Of a stretch of DNA of 64,000 nt, positions 34,489 through 43,892 are shown in pieces. A program made the position numbers and the translations under genes. The notes beneath the pieces were generated by a model, which saw only the letters and a list, made by a program, of their open reading frames with translations, was not told where the DNA came from and did no database searches. The stretch spans positions 1 to 64,000 of the forward strand of contig CAWAJM010000002.1 of NCBI GenBank assembly GCA_963782445.1, written 5' to 3'. This DNA is from ZC4RG20 sp963782445. GTDB taxonomy: Bacteria; Pseudomonadota; Gammaproteobacteria; Steroidobacterales; Rariloculaceae. Positions within the stretch are counted from its first letter, which is position 1; each line of letters starts with the position of its first letter.

Positions 34489-35163
34489 ATGAGCATCAAG
34501 CGCTGGCCGAGCTCGGAGCGCCCGCGGGAGAAGCTGCTCGCGCGCGGCGCGAAGCAGCTGTCGGACGGGGAGCTCGTTGCGCTCGTGCTGGGCTCGGGCT
34601 GCCGCGGCGTCCACGCGCTCGAGATCGCGCGCGGCCTGCTCGAGGGCTGCGGCGGGCTCGACGGGCTGTTGTCGGCCGCCCCGGCGGCGCTCGCGCGGAT
34701 CAAGGGACTCGGGCCCGCGCGCATCGCGCGGCTCCATGCGGCCGTCGAGCTCGGGCGCCGCTACCTCGGTGCGCCGGCGGCGGTCCGGCTCGCGCTCAAG
34801 GCCCCGCAGGACGCCGCCCGCGTGTTCCGGGCCCAGCTCGCGGACCTGCCGCACGAGGTCTTCAGCTGCCTGTTCCTGGATACTCGCCACCGGGTCATCG
34901 CCTACGAGGAGCTGTTCCGCGGCACGATCGACGGCGCCATGGTCTACCCGCGGGAAGTGCTGAAGCGGGCGCTGCACCACAACGCCTCCGCCGTCATCGT
35001 CGCGCACAACCACCCCTCGGGCGTCGCCGAGCCCAGCGAAGCGGACCGCGGCATCACGCTGAAGCTCGCAAAAGCACTGGGCCTCATCGACGTGCGCCTG
35101 CTCGATCACCTCATCGTGAGCCGCGGCGGCCACGTCTCGCTGGCCGAGCGCGGGTGGGTGTGA
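34489..35163 (+). CDS. radC: RadC family JAMM/MPN-type protein
   Basis: The protein has about 224 residues; an ATG at 34480 would add MPG. An N-terminal helix-hairpin-helix region (LARIKGLGPARIARL) is followed by the JAMM metalloprotease-like motif HNHPSGVAEPSEAD with its metal ligands. The name comes from an old repair mutant; the true function is unsettled and the protein is not required for repair in E. coli. It sits between coaBC (divergent) and rpmB, the usual location. Confidence 0.93.
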   Translation: MSIKRWPSSERPREKLLARGAKQLSDGELVALVLGSGCRGVHALEIARGLLEGCGGLDGLLSAAPAALARIKGLGPARIARLHAAVELGRRYLGAPAAVRLALKAPQDAARVFRAQLADLPHEVFSCLFLDTRHRVIAYEELFRGTIDGAMVYPREVLKRALHHNASAVIVAHNHPSGVAEPSEADRGITLKLAKALGLIDVRLLDHLIVSRGGHVSLAERGWV

Positions 35164-35234
35164 GCGCCGCGAACGGGCACCGCAACTCCGCACGGCCCGC
35201 CCTGGCCGCCCGCACGGGCCCGTGGCGCCGCGCC

Positions 35235-35264
35235 TTGCGGGACGCGGCTCGGGGCGCGTACAAT
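35235..35264 (+). promoter_or_regulatory. Sigma-70-type promoter for rpmB-rpmG
   Basis: A TTGCGG (35235-35240) and TACAAT (35259-35264) are separated by 18 bases. This would start transcription about 35 bases upstream of rpmB, within the gap after radC. Confidence 0.6.
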
Positions 35265-35304
35265 CGCCGGCTCTTTTCTTTGCTCGTCCCCAAGGAACAG
35301 CGAA

Positions 35305-35541
35305 ATGTCCAGAGTCTGTCAGGTCACGGGAAAGCGGCCGATGTCGGGCAACAACGTTTCCCACGCGAACAACAAGACGCGCCGGCGCTTTTTGCCGAAC
35401 CTGCACACGCAGCGCTTTTGGCTCGAGAACGAGCGGCGTTTCGTCACGCTCCGCGTCTCGAGCAAGGGTCTAAGGATCATCGACAAGCTCGGCATCGAGA
35501 AGGTCGTCGCGAACCTAAAGGCACGCGGCGAGAAGGTCTAG
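35305..35541 (+). CDS. rpmB: 50S ribosomal protein L28
   Basis: This 78-residue protein is complete: MSRVCQVTGKRPMSGNNVSH, then NKTRRRFLPNLHTQRFW and the C-terminal GIEKVVANLKARGEKV. It is followed 33 bp later by rpmG, the conserved L28-L33 operon. Confidence 0.98.
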   Translation: MSRVCQVTGKRPMSGNNVSHANNKTRRRFLPNLHTQRFWLENERRFVTLRVSSKGLRIIDKLGIEKVVANLKARGEKV

Positions 35542-35574
35542 CCGAGCGGTCCCCCACGCAAGGAGCCAGGCACC

Positions 35575-35730
35575 ATGCGAGAGAAAATCAGGCTCATGTC
35601 GTCGGCCGGCACGGGTCACTACTACACGACCACGAAAAACCGCCGCCTGCACCCGGAGAAGATGGAGGTCAAGAAATACGATCCCCGCATCCGGCAGCAC
35701 GTGATCTACAAGGAAACGAAGATCAAGTAG
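35575..35730 (+). CDS. rpmG: 50S ribosomal protein L33
   Basis: The 51-residue frame (MREKIRLMSSAGTGHYYTTT...HVIYKETKIK) starts at the ATG at 35575 behind AAGGAG. It lacks the two Cys pairs of zinc-binding L33, so it is the Cys-free form. It is co-transcribed with rpmB and followed by a strong terminator. Confidence 0.97.
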   Translation: MREKIRLMSSAGTGHYYTTTKNRRLHPEKMEVKKYDPRIRQHVIYKETKIK

Positions 35731-35778
35731 CCCGGGCGGCCGCCGGCGGCGTCCCGCGCCCGCCCCGCCGCCGTCGCG

Positions 35779-35808
35779 AAAAAACCCGCCCTCGAGGGCG
35801 GGTTTTTT
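35779..35808 (+). terminator. Intrinsic terminator after rpmG
   Basis: A perfect stem of A6-CCCGCCC and GGGCGGG-T6 around a short CTCGA centre is followed by T6. The A6/T6 symmetry makes it bidirectional, serving both rpmBG and the convergent desaturase gene at 35874. Confidence 0.92.
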
Positions 35809-35873
35809 GTGCCCGGCCGGAACAACGCGGCCGCGCCGACCGGCACCGCCCCCAGGGCGGCCTTGGGCGGCCC

Positions 35874-37121
35874 TCAGACCGTGACGGCCTGCGGGCTGAA
35901 GGACTTCAGGTACTCGGCGAACTCCTCGAGATACTGAATCCCGCTCGCCTCGGCCCGAGCGCACCAAGCGCGAAAATCCGCGAGCAGCCGCTCGTTGCTC
36001 GTATGGGCGCCTTCCCACAGGCTCTTGAGCTCGTTGCGGAACTGGAGCACGGCGTCGAAGCGCGGATGCTGCTCGCGCAAGGCCTCGAGCCGCGCCAGCG
36101 AATCGTCGTCGAGCATGTGCGGCTGCCAGCTCAACCAGCGCTTGACGGGCCGCACCATCGAATTGGCGTTCTCGCCCTGGCCTTCGACCTCGCGGCGCAG
36201 CACGGGCAGCGTCACGTGGTGCATGTAGTCGCGCAGGACGTGCATGCGGTTGACCATGACGGCGCGCAGGGCGTCGAAGTCCGGCGCATGCGCCTCTTCC
36301 GCCCGCACGCCGTCGACGACGGGCGCCGTCGCGACGCGCCGGATCTTGGCCAGGCCGAGTGCCGCGAGCACTTTGAGGTGCAACCAGCCGAGGTCGACCT
36401 CGTGGGGCCGCATCGAGAACCGCGCCGAGGTCGGAAACGCATGGTGGTTGTTGTGCAGCTCCTCGCCGCCCACGACGACGCCGAAAGGCCACAGGTTCGT
36501 CGAGGCGTCGTTCGTCTCGAAGTTGCGGTAGCCCTTGGCGTGGCAGAGGCCGTTGATGACGCCGGCGGCCATGAACGGCATGTTCGCGAGCTGCAGCGCG
36601 ACCATGATGATGCCGGGGACGCCGAACAGCACGAGATCCGTCACGACGAGCGCGGCGATGCCCGTATAGGTGAAGCGCCCATAGACGTTGTGCTCGAGCC
36701 AATCGTCGGGCGTGCCCTTGCCGTACTTCTCGAGCGTCTCGGCGCGGCAGGCCTCGGCGCGATACAGTTCGGCCCCTTCGAGCAGGACTTTCTTGAGACC
36801 GTAGATTCGCGGGCTGTGGGGGTCGCCTTCGCGCTCGCACAGTGCGTGGTGCTTGCGGTGCACGGCGACCCACTCCTTCGTGGGGGCGCCCGTGTTGAGC
36901 CAGAGCCAGAACCGAAAGAAGTGCCTGACCGCGGGGTGCAGATCCACCGAACGGTGCGCCTGGTCGCGGTGAAAGTAGAGCGTAATCGCGATCAGTGTCG
37001 TGTGCAGCCACACTACGGTGACGGCGACGTAGCCCCAAAAACCGAGGTTGGCGAGGCCGTAGAAGTGATCGTATACGAAGTCCACGTTCGGGGTACCGGT
37101 AAAGTCCGAAATGGGCGCCAC
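35874..37121 (-). CDS. Acyl-CoA desaturase (membrane fatty acid desaturase)
   Basis: The GTG at 37121 gives 415 residues. This integral-membrane di-iron enzyme introduces a double bond into acyl chains. The three histidine boxes are HRDQAHRSVD (H-x4-H), HRKHH and HNNHH, spaced as in delta-9 desaturases, with hydrophobic pairs between them (YVAVTVVWLHTTLIAITLYF; LVVTDLVLFGVPGIIMVAL). A C-terminal cytoplasmic helical domain extends past the usual core. The frame is open further upstream to 37448, but that part overlaps mutM. Confidence 0.9.
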   Translation of the reverse strand: MAPISDFTGTPNVDFVYDHFYGLANLGFWGYVAVTVVWLHTTLIAITLYFHRDQAHRSVDLHPAVRHFFRFWLWLNTGAPTKEWVAVHRKHHALCEREGDPHSPRIYGLKKVLLEGAELYRAEACRAETLEKYGKGTPDDWLEHNVYGRFTYTGIAALVVTDLVLFGVPGIIMVALQLANMPFMAAGVINGLCHAKGYRNFETNDASTNLWPFGVVVGGEELHNNHHAFPTSARFSMRPHEVDLGWLHLKVLAALGLAKIRRVATAPVVDGVRAEEAHAPDFDALRAVMVNRMHVLRDYMHHVTLPVLRREVEGQGENANSMVRPVKRWLSWQPHMLDDDSLARLEALREQHPRFDAVLQFRNELKSLWEGAHTSNERLLADFRAWCARAEASGIQYLEEFAEYLKSFSPQAVTV

Positions 37122-37224
37122 TATAGCGGATCGGCGGGGATCGATTCCAGGCGGTACGTCCCAGACGGTAGTCCGCCCGGCCGGGCGCTTGGCAGCGGCC
37201 GCGCCGCGCCCGTAAGCTCCGCCG

Positions 37225-38040
37225 ATGCCCGAGCTTCCCGAGGTCGAAACCACGCGGCGCGGCCTTGCGCCGCTCCTGCGCGGACGCGCGATCGAGCGTC
37301 TCGAGGTGCGCGAGCCCCGGCTCCGCTGGCCCGTCGGGCCGGACGTCGGCGCGGCGCTCGCGGGGCAGCGCATCACGGGCCTCGGCCGGCGGGGCAAATA
37401 CCTGCTGCTCGAGACGGCCGCGGGCACGCTGCTCGTCCACCTGGGCATGTCGGGCAGCTTGCGATTCCACGCTGCGGACCCGCCGCCTGCCGGTAAGCAC
37501 GATCACGTGGATCTGCGCTTCGCCGGCGGCAGCCTGCTGCGCTTCAACGACCCGCGCCGCTTCGGCAGCCTGCACTTCACGGAATCGCCCGCCGGCCACC
37601 CGCTGCTCAAGGATATCGGCCCGGAGCCGCTCGGCCCGGACTTCACGCCGGACTATCTCTGGCGCGCGAGTCGCGGCCGGCGCGTGCCCATCAAGGCGCA
37701 CCTCATGAACGCGCGCATCGTCGCGGGCGTGGGCAACATCTACGCGAACGAGGCGCTGTTCCGGGCCGGTCTCCACCCGGGCCGGGCGGCCGGCCGCATT
37801 GCACGGCCGCGCATCGAGGCGCTCGTCGCGGCCGTGCGCGCCGTGCTGAGCGAGGCCATCGAGCAGGGCGGCACGACGCTGCGCGACTTCAGAGGCGGCG
37901 ACGGCAAACCCGGATATTTTCAGCTGGCGCTCGAGTCCTACGGCCGCGCGGGCGAGCCATGCTCGCGCTGCGGTGGCCCGATCCGGCTGCTCGCGCTGGG
38001 GCAGCGCGCGACGTACTACTGCCCGCGCTGCCAGCGCTGA
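37225..38040 (+). CDS. mutM: Formamidopyrimidine-DNA glycosylase
   Basis: This 271-residue bifunctional glycosylase/AP lyase acts on 8-oxoguanine and formamidopyrimidines. The N-terminal catalytic PELPEVETTRRGL (Pro2 nucleophile, Glu3) is present, with LSMSGSLR-like (HLGMSGSLRFH), the helix-two-turn-helix (VGNIYANEALFRAGLHP) and the C-terminal zinc finger CSRCGGPIRLL...YYCPRCQR. It completes the GO system with mutY in this window. A REPIN-like repeat starts 8 bp after the stop. Confidence 0.97.
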   Translation: MPELPEVETTRRGLAPLLRGRAIERLEVREPRLRWPVGPDVGAALAGQRITGLGRRGKYLLLETAAGTLLVHLGMSGSLRFHAADPPPAGKHDHVDLRFAGGSLLRFNDPRRFGSLHFTESPAGHPLLKDIGPEPLGPDFTPDYLWRASRGRRVPIKAHLMNARIVAGVGNIYANEALFRAGLHPGRAAGRIARPRIEALVAAVRAVLSEAIEQGGTTLRDFRGGDGKPGYFQLALESYGRAGEPCSRCGGPIRLLALGQRATYYCPRCQR

Positions 38041-38048
38041 ACACCCCG

Positions 38049-38134
38049 AAAAAGGGGTCAGAGCCCTTTTTCGCCGCCCAACGCTACGGCCGCTGCCGCG
38101 GCCGCGATGCGAAAAAGGGCTCTGACCCCTTTTT
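38049..38134. repeat. REPIN-like inverted pair, copy B
   Basis: Units at 38049-38072 and 38111-38134 (core GGGGTCAGAGCCC and its complement) are separated by 38 bp. The copy lies between the convergent mutM and coaD stops, 8 and 14 bp away. Confidence 0.85.
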
Positions 38135-38148
38135 CGGCCCGTGCGAGC

Positions 38149-38628
38149 TCAACGAAACTTGGCCCGCAGGCGCCCCTCGACCACGGGATGCACGAACGGC
38201 GATACGTCGCCCCCGTACTCGGCGATCTCGCGCACGAGGCTCGCGGAGATGAACGTGAAATGCTCGGTGGGCGTCAGAAAGACCGTCTCGACGTCGTCGG
38301 TCAGGCGCCGGTTCATGGTCGCGAGCTGGAACTCGTATTCGAAGTCCGAGGCCGCTCGCAGGCCGCGGATGATGACGCCGAGCTTGTGCTCGCGCGCGAA
38401 GTCCACCGTGAGCCCGTCGTAGCCGCAGACCGAGACTTCGGGCAGATCCGCCAGAACCTCGCTCGCGAGCCCGACGCGTTCCTCGAGCGAGAACAGCGGC
38501 GTCTTGCGCGGGCTCGCGGCGATCGCGACGACGACGCGATCGAAGAGGCGCGCGCAGCGGCGCAGGAGGTCCTCGTGGCCGCGTGTGATGGGGTCGAAGG
38601 TGCCGGGATACATAGCGCCGACTTTCAC
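38149..38628 (-). CDS. coaD: Phosphopantetheine adenylyltransferase
   Basis: The GTG at 38628 gives 159 residues starting MKVGAMYPGTFDPITRGH. The T/HxGH nucleotide-binding motif (TFDPITRGH) and ISASLVREIAEYGGDVSPFVHP near the C-terminus identify CoaD, which makes dephospho-CoA from 4'-phosphopantetheine and ATP. Length equals the family norm. It follows rsmD on the same strand, the usual pair. Confidence 0.97.
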   Translation of the reverse strand: MKVGAMYPGTFDPITRGHEDLLRRCARLFDRVVVAIAASPRKTPLFSLEERVGLASEVLADLPEVSVCGYDGLTVDFAREHKLGVIIRGLRAASDFEYEFQLATMNRRLTDDVETVFLTPTEHFTFISASLVREIAEYGGDVSPFVHPVVEGRLRAKFR

Positions 38629-38707
38629 GAACTGACCCTCCCGCAGCGAGCGACGGCACATTGTAGCGGCGGCGCCCCCCGCACGCATCGAACCCGGCCG
38701 CGGCGCG

Positions 38708-39316
38708 TCAGCCGCCGGGGCGGGGCGCGGCGAGGCGCAGCAGGCCGAAGCGGACCGCACCGGCCCGTCCCTGCTTGAGGAGCTCGAACGGCTCGGGCGT
38801 CGGCAGCGCGCTCGAGGCCGCGCGCTCCACGTAGACGAGCGCGCCCGGGGCGAGCCGCGCGGCGAGCGCGGCCAGCGCGGGCTCGAGCGGTTCACCGAAC
38901 GGCGGGTCGACAAACGCCAGGTCGAAGGCCGGCAGCCCGCGGCCGGCCAAGGCTGCCGCAGCCTCGCCCGTAACGACCCGGGCGCGGGCCGCGGCGCCGA
39001 GCGCGGCCGCGTGAGCCTCGAGCGCCGCCGCAAGCCGGGCGTCCCGCTCGACGAACCACACGCCGGCGGCACCGCGCGAGAGGGCCTCGAAGCCGAGCGC
39101 CCCCGTGCCCGCGAAGAGGTCGAGACCGAGCGCGCCCTCGACGTGCGGCCCGAGCCAGTTGAACAGCGTCTCGCGCACGCGGTCCGGCGTCGGGCGCACT
39201 TGCGTGCCGGACGGGATGCGCAACTTGCGCCCGCGCCATGCGCCCGCCACGATGCGCACGGCGCCGGGCGCCGAGGGTGCGGTTTTCGTCTTGTTCGCGC
39301 GCGGAGCTCGTCTCAT
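38708..39316 (-). CDS. rsmD: 16S rRNA (guanine(966)-N(2))-methyltransferase
   Basis: This protein has about 202 residues. The motifs RIVAGAWRGRKLRIP, TPDRVRETLFNWL, LDLFAGTGALGFEALSRGA (SAM loop) and the catalytic FVDPPFGEP (N/DPPF) are present. It methylates G966 of 16S rRNA. It stands divergent from ftsY across 194 bp, the common gammaproteobacterial layout. Confidence 0.95.
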   Translation of the reverse strand: MRRAPRANKTKTAPSAPGAVRIVAGAWRGRKLRIPSGTQVRPTPDRVRETLFNWLGPHVEGALGLDLFAGTGALGFEALSRGAAGVWFVERDARLAAALEAHAAALGAAARARVVTGEAAAALAGRGLPAFDLAFVDPPFGEPLEPALAALAARLAPGALVYVERAASSALPTPEPFELLKQGRAGAVRFGLLRLAAPRPGG

Positions 39317-39510
39317 ATCGCCGCGCCCTCTGCGCTCGTTGCCTGCGGCCGCCGCGGCATATCCTCGCGGCCGGTCCAATTGTCGTGCCTGCGGCTTTAT
39401 AATTCACGCGCTGCGGATTGCGCGCACGCTCTGCGCATTGTGCGCGCGCCGCCCGATTTGCGCTCCATTACCCTTCGACCCTCGTCTTTCGGATCTCTCA
39501 GGAACAGCAA

Positions 39511-40458
39511 GTGGCCTCCGACCCCGAAGCTCGCAAGGGCAGCGGTTTTTTCGCGAAACTCAAAGCGAGTCTCGGCCGCAGCCGCAGTTGGCTCACCGCG
39601 GATCTGTTCGGCCTGTTCCGGCGCGGCATCGACGAGGCCTCGCTCGAGGAGTTCGAGGAACGGCTGCTCTCGGCCGACGTCGGCGTCGAAGTCACGGACT
39701 GGCTCATCGAGCGGCTGCGCAAGACGGCGAAGGGCGACGGCGGCTCGCCCGAGGCGGCCGTCTCGGCGCTGCGCGCCGCGCTCATGGAGCTGCTCGCCCC
39801 CGTCGAGGTTCCGCTCGAGTTCGACCGCGCCGCCAAGCCCTTCGTGGTGCTCGTCATCGGCGTCAACGGCACGGGCAAAACGACGACGATCGGCAAGCTC
39901 GCGCATCGGCTGAAGCGCGACGGCCGCAGCGTCCTGCTCGCGGCCGGCGACACGTTCCGCGCGGCCGCCGTCGAGCAGCTCGCCGAATGGGGCACACGCT
40001 CGCACGTCGACGTCGTCGCGCAGGCCGCGGGCGCGGACCCGGCCGCGGTCGTGCACGACGCGCTGCACGCGGCGCGGGCGCGCGGCGTCGACGTGGTCAT
40101 CGCGGACACGGCCGGGCGGCTGCACACGTCGTCCGGGCTCATGGACGAGCTCGACAAGATCAAACGCATCGTCACGCGCTTCGACGCGCGCGCCCCGCAC
40201 GAGGTGCTGCTCGTTCTCGACGCGAGCCAGGGCCAGAACGCGCTCGCGCAGGCGCAGCAGTTTCACGGCCGCCTCGGCGTCACGGGGCTCGTCATCACGA
40301 AGCTCGACGGCACGGCCAAGGGCGGGGTCGTGCTCTCCATTGCGAAGCGGATCGGCGTGCCGATCCGCTTCATCGCCGTCGGCGAGGGCCGCGAGGACCT
40401 CGACGTGTTCCGCGCGGAGGATTTCGTCGATGCGCTGCTCGGGGACCGGCCGAGGTGA
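39511..40458 (+). CDS. ftsY: Signal recognition particle receptor FtsY
   Basis: The GTG at 39511, behind CAGGAACAG, gives 315 residues. This is essentially the NG GTPase domain only: an N-domain (SLEEFEERLLSADVGVEVT) and G motifs GVNGTGKTTTIGKLA, DTFRAAAVEQL, DTAGRL and TKLDGTAKGG. The long acidic N-terminal A-domain of the E. coli protein is absent. It receives SRP-ribosome complexes at the membrane. The stop overlaps the ftsE start (GTGA). Confidence 0.96.
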   Translation: MASDPEARKGSGFFAKLKASLGRSRSWLTADLFGLFRRGIDEASLEEFEERLLSADVGVEVTDWLIERLRKTAKGDGGSPEAAVSALRAALMELLAPVEVPLEFDRAAKPFVVLVIGVNGTGKTTTIGKLAHRLKRDGRSVLLAAGDTFRAAAVEQLAEWGTRSHVDVVAQAAGADPAAVVHDALHAARARGVDVVIADTAGRLHTSSGLMDELDKIKRIVTRFDARAPHEVLLVLDASQGQNALAQAQQFHGRLGVTGLVITKLDGTAKGGVVLSIAKRIGVPIRFIAVGEGREDLDVFRAEDFVDALLGDRPR

Positions 40459-41147
40459 TCCGCTTCGAGAACGTCCACAAGCGCTATCCGAACGGCCGCG
40501 AGGCGCTGCGCGGCGTGAGCTTTGCCCTGGAGCGCGGCGAGATGGCCTTCCTGACGGGCCCTTCGGGCGCCGGCAAGAGCACGCTGCTCAAGCTCATTAC
40601 GCTCATCGAGAAACCGACGCGCGGCACGGTCCTCGTGAATAACCAGAACACCTCGCGCGTCGCGCGGCGCCGGATCCCGGCGTTCCGCCAACGCATCGGC
40701 GTCGTGTTCCAGGATCACAAGCTGCTCCACGACCGCCCGGTCTTCGACAACGTGGCGCTGCCCCTCATCATCATGGGGCTCGGTCAGCGCGAGATCGGCC
40801 GCCGAGTACGCGCCGCGCTCGATCAGGTCGGCCTGCTGGGCCGCGAGAAACACGCGCCCGTGACGCTCTCGACCGGCGAGCAGCAGCGCGTCGGGATCGC
40901 GCGCGCCGTCGCGGGTAGGCCCGACGTCGTCGTCGCGGACGAGCCCACGGGCAATCTCGACCCGGCGCTCTCGCTGGAGATCATGCGGCTGTTCGAGCGC
41001 TTCAACGAGGTCGGCGTGACGCTGCTCATCGCAACGCACGATCTCGAGCTCATCGAGAAGCTCGGGCGGCGGCGCGTCGAGCTCATCGACGGGCAGGTCG
41101 ACGCGGACCGGCCGACGCCCGTCGCTGCGGACCGTGAAGCGATTTAA
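40455..41147 (+). CDS. ftsE: Cell division ATP-binding protein FtsE
   Basis: The GTG start gives 230 residues. This ABC ATPase has Walker A GPSGAGKSTLLKL, a Q-loop in VFQDHKLL, the signature LSTGEQQRVGIARA (T replaces the usual G of LSGGE) and Walker B VVVADEPTGNLD. With FtsX it activates periplasmic amidases via EnvC during division. It overlaps ftsY and ftsX at both ends. Confidence 0.96.
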   Translation: MIRFENVHKRYPNGREALRGVSFALERGEMAFLTGPSGAGKSTLLKLITLIEKPTRGTVLVNNQNTSRVARRRIPAFRQRIGVVFQDHKLLHDRPVFDNVALPLIIMGLGQREIGRRVRAALDQVGLLGREKHAPVTLSTGEQQRVGIARAVAGRPDVVVADEPTGNLDPALSLEIMRLFERFNEVGVTLLIATHDLELIEKLGRRRVELIDGQVDADRPTPVAADREAI

Positions 41148-42051
41148 CCGCTACCTGACGCTGCACGCGCAGAACCTGCTCGGCGCCGCCGGCAGGCTTG
41201 CGCGGCAACCGTTCGCCACGGCGCTGACCGTGCTCGTCATCGCGATCGCACTGGCGCTGCCGGCGGGTCTGCGCGTGCTCGTCAACAACGTCGGCACGCT
41301 GAGCGCCTCGTGGCAGGGTGCCGCGGACTTTTCCGTCTATCTCAAGCTCGATACGCCCGCGGCGAAGGCGAAGGTCCTCGCGGACAAGATCGCGGCCCGG
41401 GCCGACATCGCCTCCGCGAAGCTCATCGATCGCGACGCCGCGCTCGCGGATTTCAAGGCGCATTCTGGCTTCGGCGACGCGCTCGACGCCCTCGACGAGA
41501 ATCCGCTGCCGGATACGATCGTCGTGCGCCCAGCCAACGGCGCCGGGGGCAACCTCGAGGCGACGGCCGCCGCCCTGCGCAAGCTCCCCGAGGTCGATCT
41601 CGTGCAGCTCGATACTCAGTGGGTCGCGCGGCTCGAGGCCATCGTCGCGCTCGCGGGCCGCGTGCTCGACGCGGTCACGCTGCTGCTCGGCCTCGCCGTC
41701 GTCCTCGTGATCGGCAACACCATCCGGCTCGAGATCGACGGCCGCAGCACCGAAATCGAGATCATGAAGCTCGTCGGCGGCAGCGACGCCTTCATCCGCC
41801 GGCCGTTCCTCTATCTCGGGTTCTGGTACGGGCTCGCCGGCGCCGTCGTGGCCGCCGTGCTCGTCGGCGGCACCCTGGCCGTGCTGCAGGGCCCCGCGCG
41901 CGCGCTCGCGAACCTCTACCACAGCGACTTCCGGATCACGGGCCTCACGCTCGTCCAGGCCGGCCTGCTGCTCGCGGGCGGCGCCGTGCTGGGCTGGGCC
42001 GGCGCGGGCCTCGCCACGGCCCGCCATTTGCATGCCATTGAGCCCAGGTAA
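41134..42051 (+). CDS. ftsX: Cell division protein FtsX
   Basis: The GTG start gives 305 residues. This FtsX permease has a first transmembrane helix (ATALTVLVIAIALALPAGL), a periplasmic domain (residues about 50-165) and three further helices (VLDAVTLLLGLAVVLVIG and two C-terminal). It is the partner of FtsE, which it overlaps by 14 bp. It ends 62 bp before the CIRCE element of rpoH. Confidence 0.95.
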   Translation: MKRFNRYLTLHAQNLLGAAGRLARQPFATALTVLVIAIALALPAGLRVLVNNVGTLSASWQGAADFSVYLKLDTPAAKAKVLADKIAARADIASAKLIDRDAALADFKAHSGFGDALDALDENPLPDTIVVRPANGAGGNLEATAAALRKLPEVDLVQLDTQWVARLEAIVALAGRVLDAVTLLLGLAVVLVIGNTIRLEIDGRSTEIEIMKLVGGSDAFIRRPFLYLGFWYGLAGAVVAAVLVGGTLAVLQGPARALANLYHSDFRITGLTLVQAGLLLAGGAVLGWAGAGLATARHLHAIEPR

Positions 42052-42113
42052 CGCGCCGCAACGATTTGATCCGGCGTGCTTTTTGGGCTCATGCCAGGGA
42101 ACTGACGGAGCGC

Positions 42114-42140
42114 TTAGCACTCTAACCGGACGAGTGCTAA
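42114..42140. promoter_or_regulatory. CIRCE operator (HrcA site) upstream of rpoH
   Basis: The sequence TTAGCACTC (42114-42122), nine spacer bases, then GAGTGCTAA (42132-42140) is a perfect match to the CIRCE consensus bound by the repressor HrcA. It begins 52 bp before the rpoH ATG. A possible promoter (TTAGCA, 18 bases, TAAAAT ending at 42143) overlaps the operator, so repression by promoter occlusion is plausible. The promoter assignment is inference; the operator match is direct. Confidence 0.93.
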
Positions 42141-42165
42141 AATCGGCGCTCCGGGAGGAACACAA

Positions 42166-43018
<853 letters not shown>

Positions 43019-43020
<2 letters not shown>

Positions 43021-43042
43021 AAAAGGGCTCTGACCCCTTTTT
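43019..43042. repeat. REP-like single unit, copy C
   Basis: One unit (GAAAAAGGGCTCTGACCCC then T5) overlaps the rpoH stop codon by two bases and ends 24 bp before the convergent OmpA-like stop. Stem AAAAAGGG/CCCTTTTT-type pairing plus T5 suits a terminator. Confidence 0.8.
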
Positions 43043-43065
43043 CGGGCGATTTTCGGCGCGCTGCT

Positions 43066-43749
43066 TCAGCTCGGCTGCGTCAAAGGCACGAGCGTGAGCT
43101 CGACGCGGCGGTTCTGCTGCCGGCCCTCGGCCGTCGCGTTCGTGGCGATCGGCTTGCGCTCGCCTTCGCCGACCGTGATGATGCGGTCGCTGCGGATCAT
43201 GCGCGTCTCGAGATAGGCCGCGACGGCCTGAGCGCGGCGCTCCGAAAGCTGCTGGTTGTATTCGGCCGTGCCTGTGCTGTCCGTATGCCCGGCGACTTCG
43301 ATGACCGTCTTGTCGTACTCGCCGAGCACCTGCGCCACGGAGTTCAGCACTGGGAAGAAGTTTGCGTTCAGTCCGGCGCTGTTCGTCGCGAACGTAATAT
43401 TCCCCGGCATGTTCAGCGTGATGTTGTTGCCGTTGCGTGTCACGCTGACGCCGGTCTTGTCGAGATCCTGCCGCAGCTTCGCCTCTTGCTTGTCCATGTA
43501 GGCGCCCACGGCGCCGCCGGCAAGCGCACCGAGGCCCGCGCCGATCAGCGCGCGTTTCTTACGTTCCATCGAGCTGTCGCCCGTGATGAGTCCGGCCACG
43601 GCGCCGGACGCCGCGCCGATGATGGCCTGACGCTGGGCGTGGGCCGCCTGCGGCTCGCGCGTATAGGCATCGAGCGTCTGGCACGCGCTGACCAGGACCG
43701 AGACACCGACTATCGCCGCGATTGCGCGGTAAGCGTTCCCCATCGACAT
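43066..43749 (-). CDS. OmpA-family lipoprotein with glycine-zipper region (YiaD-like)
   Basis: This 227-residue protein has its ATG 6 bases after GGAGG. A lipoprotein signal ends VLVSAC (Cys23). Glycine-zipper segments follow (IIGAASGAVAGLITG; IGAGLGALAGGAVGAYM), then a C-terminal OmpA peptidoglycan-binding domain (FFPVLNSVAQVL, VAGHTDSTGTAEYNQQLSERRAQAV, ANATAEGRQQNRRVEL-like). It probably tethers the outer membrane to the wall. Confidence 0.92.
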   Translation of the reverse strand: MSMGNAYRAIAAIVGVSVLVSACQTLDAYTREPQAAHAQRQAIIGAASGAVAGLITGDSSMERKKRALIGAGLGALAGGAVGAYMDKQEAKLRQDLDKTGVSVTRNGNNITLNMPGNITFATNSAGLNANFFPVLNSVAQVLGEYDKTVIEVAGHTDSTGTAEYNQQLSERRAQAVAAYLETRMIRSDRIITVGEGERKPIATNATAEGRQQNRRVELTLVPLTQPS

Positions 43750-43892
43750 CGAATCCTCCTGTTGTGAGTGCTTATCCTTGTCCTTTGGACCGCGCCGGCG
43801 ATTCTACCCCACCCGCCGCGCGCCGCCCGTTGCGCTATATCATGCCGAAGCCGAGCTGAACGAAACGTGACCGAGCACGCAGGACCTCCGCC

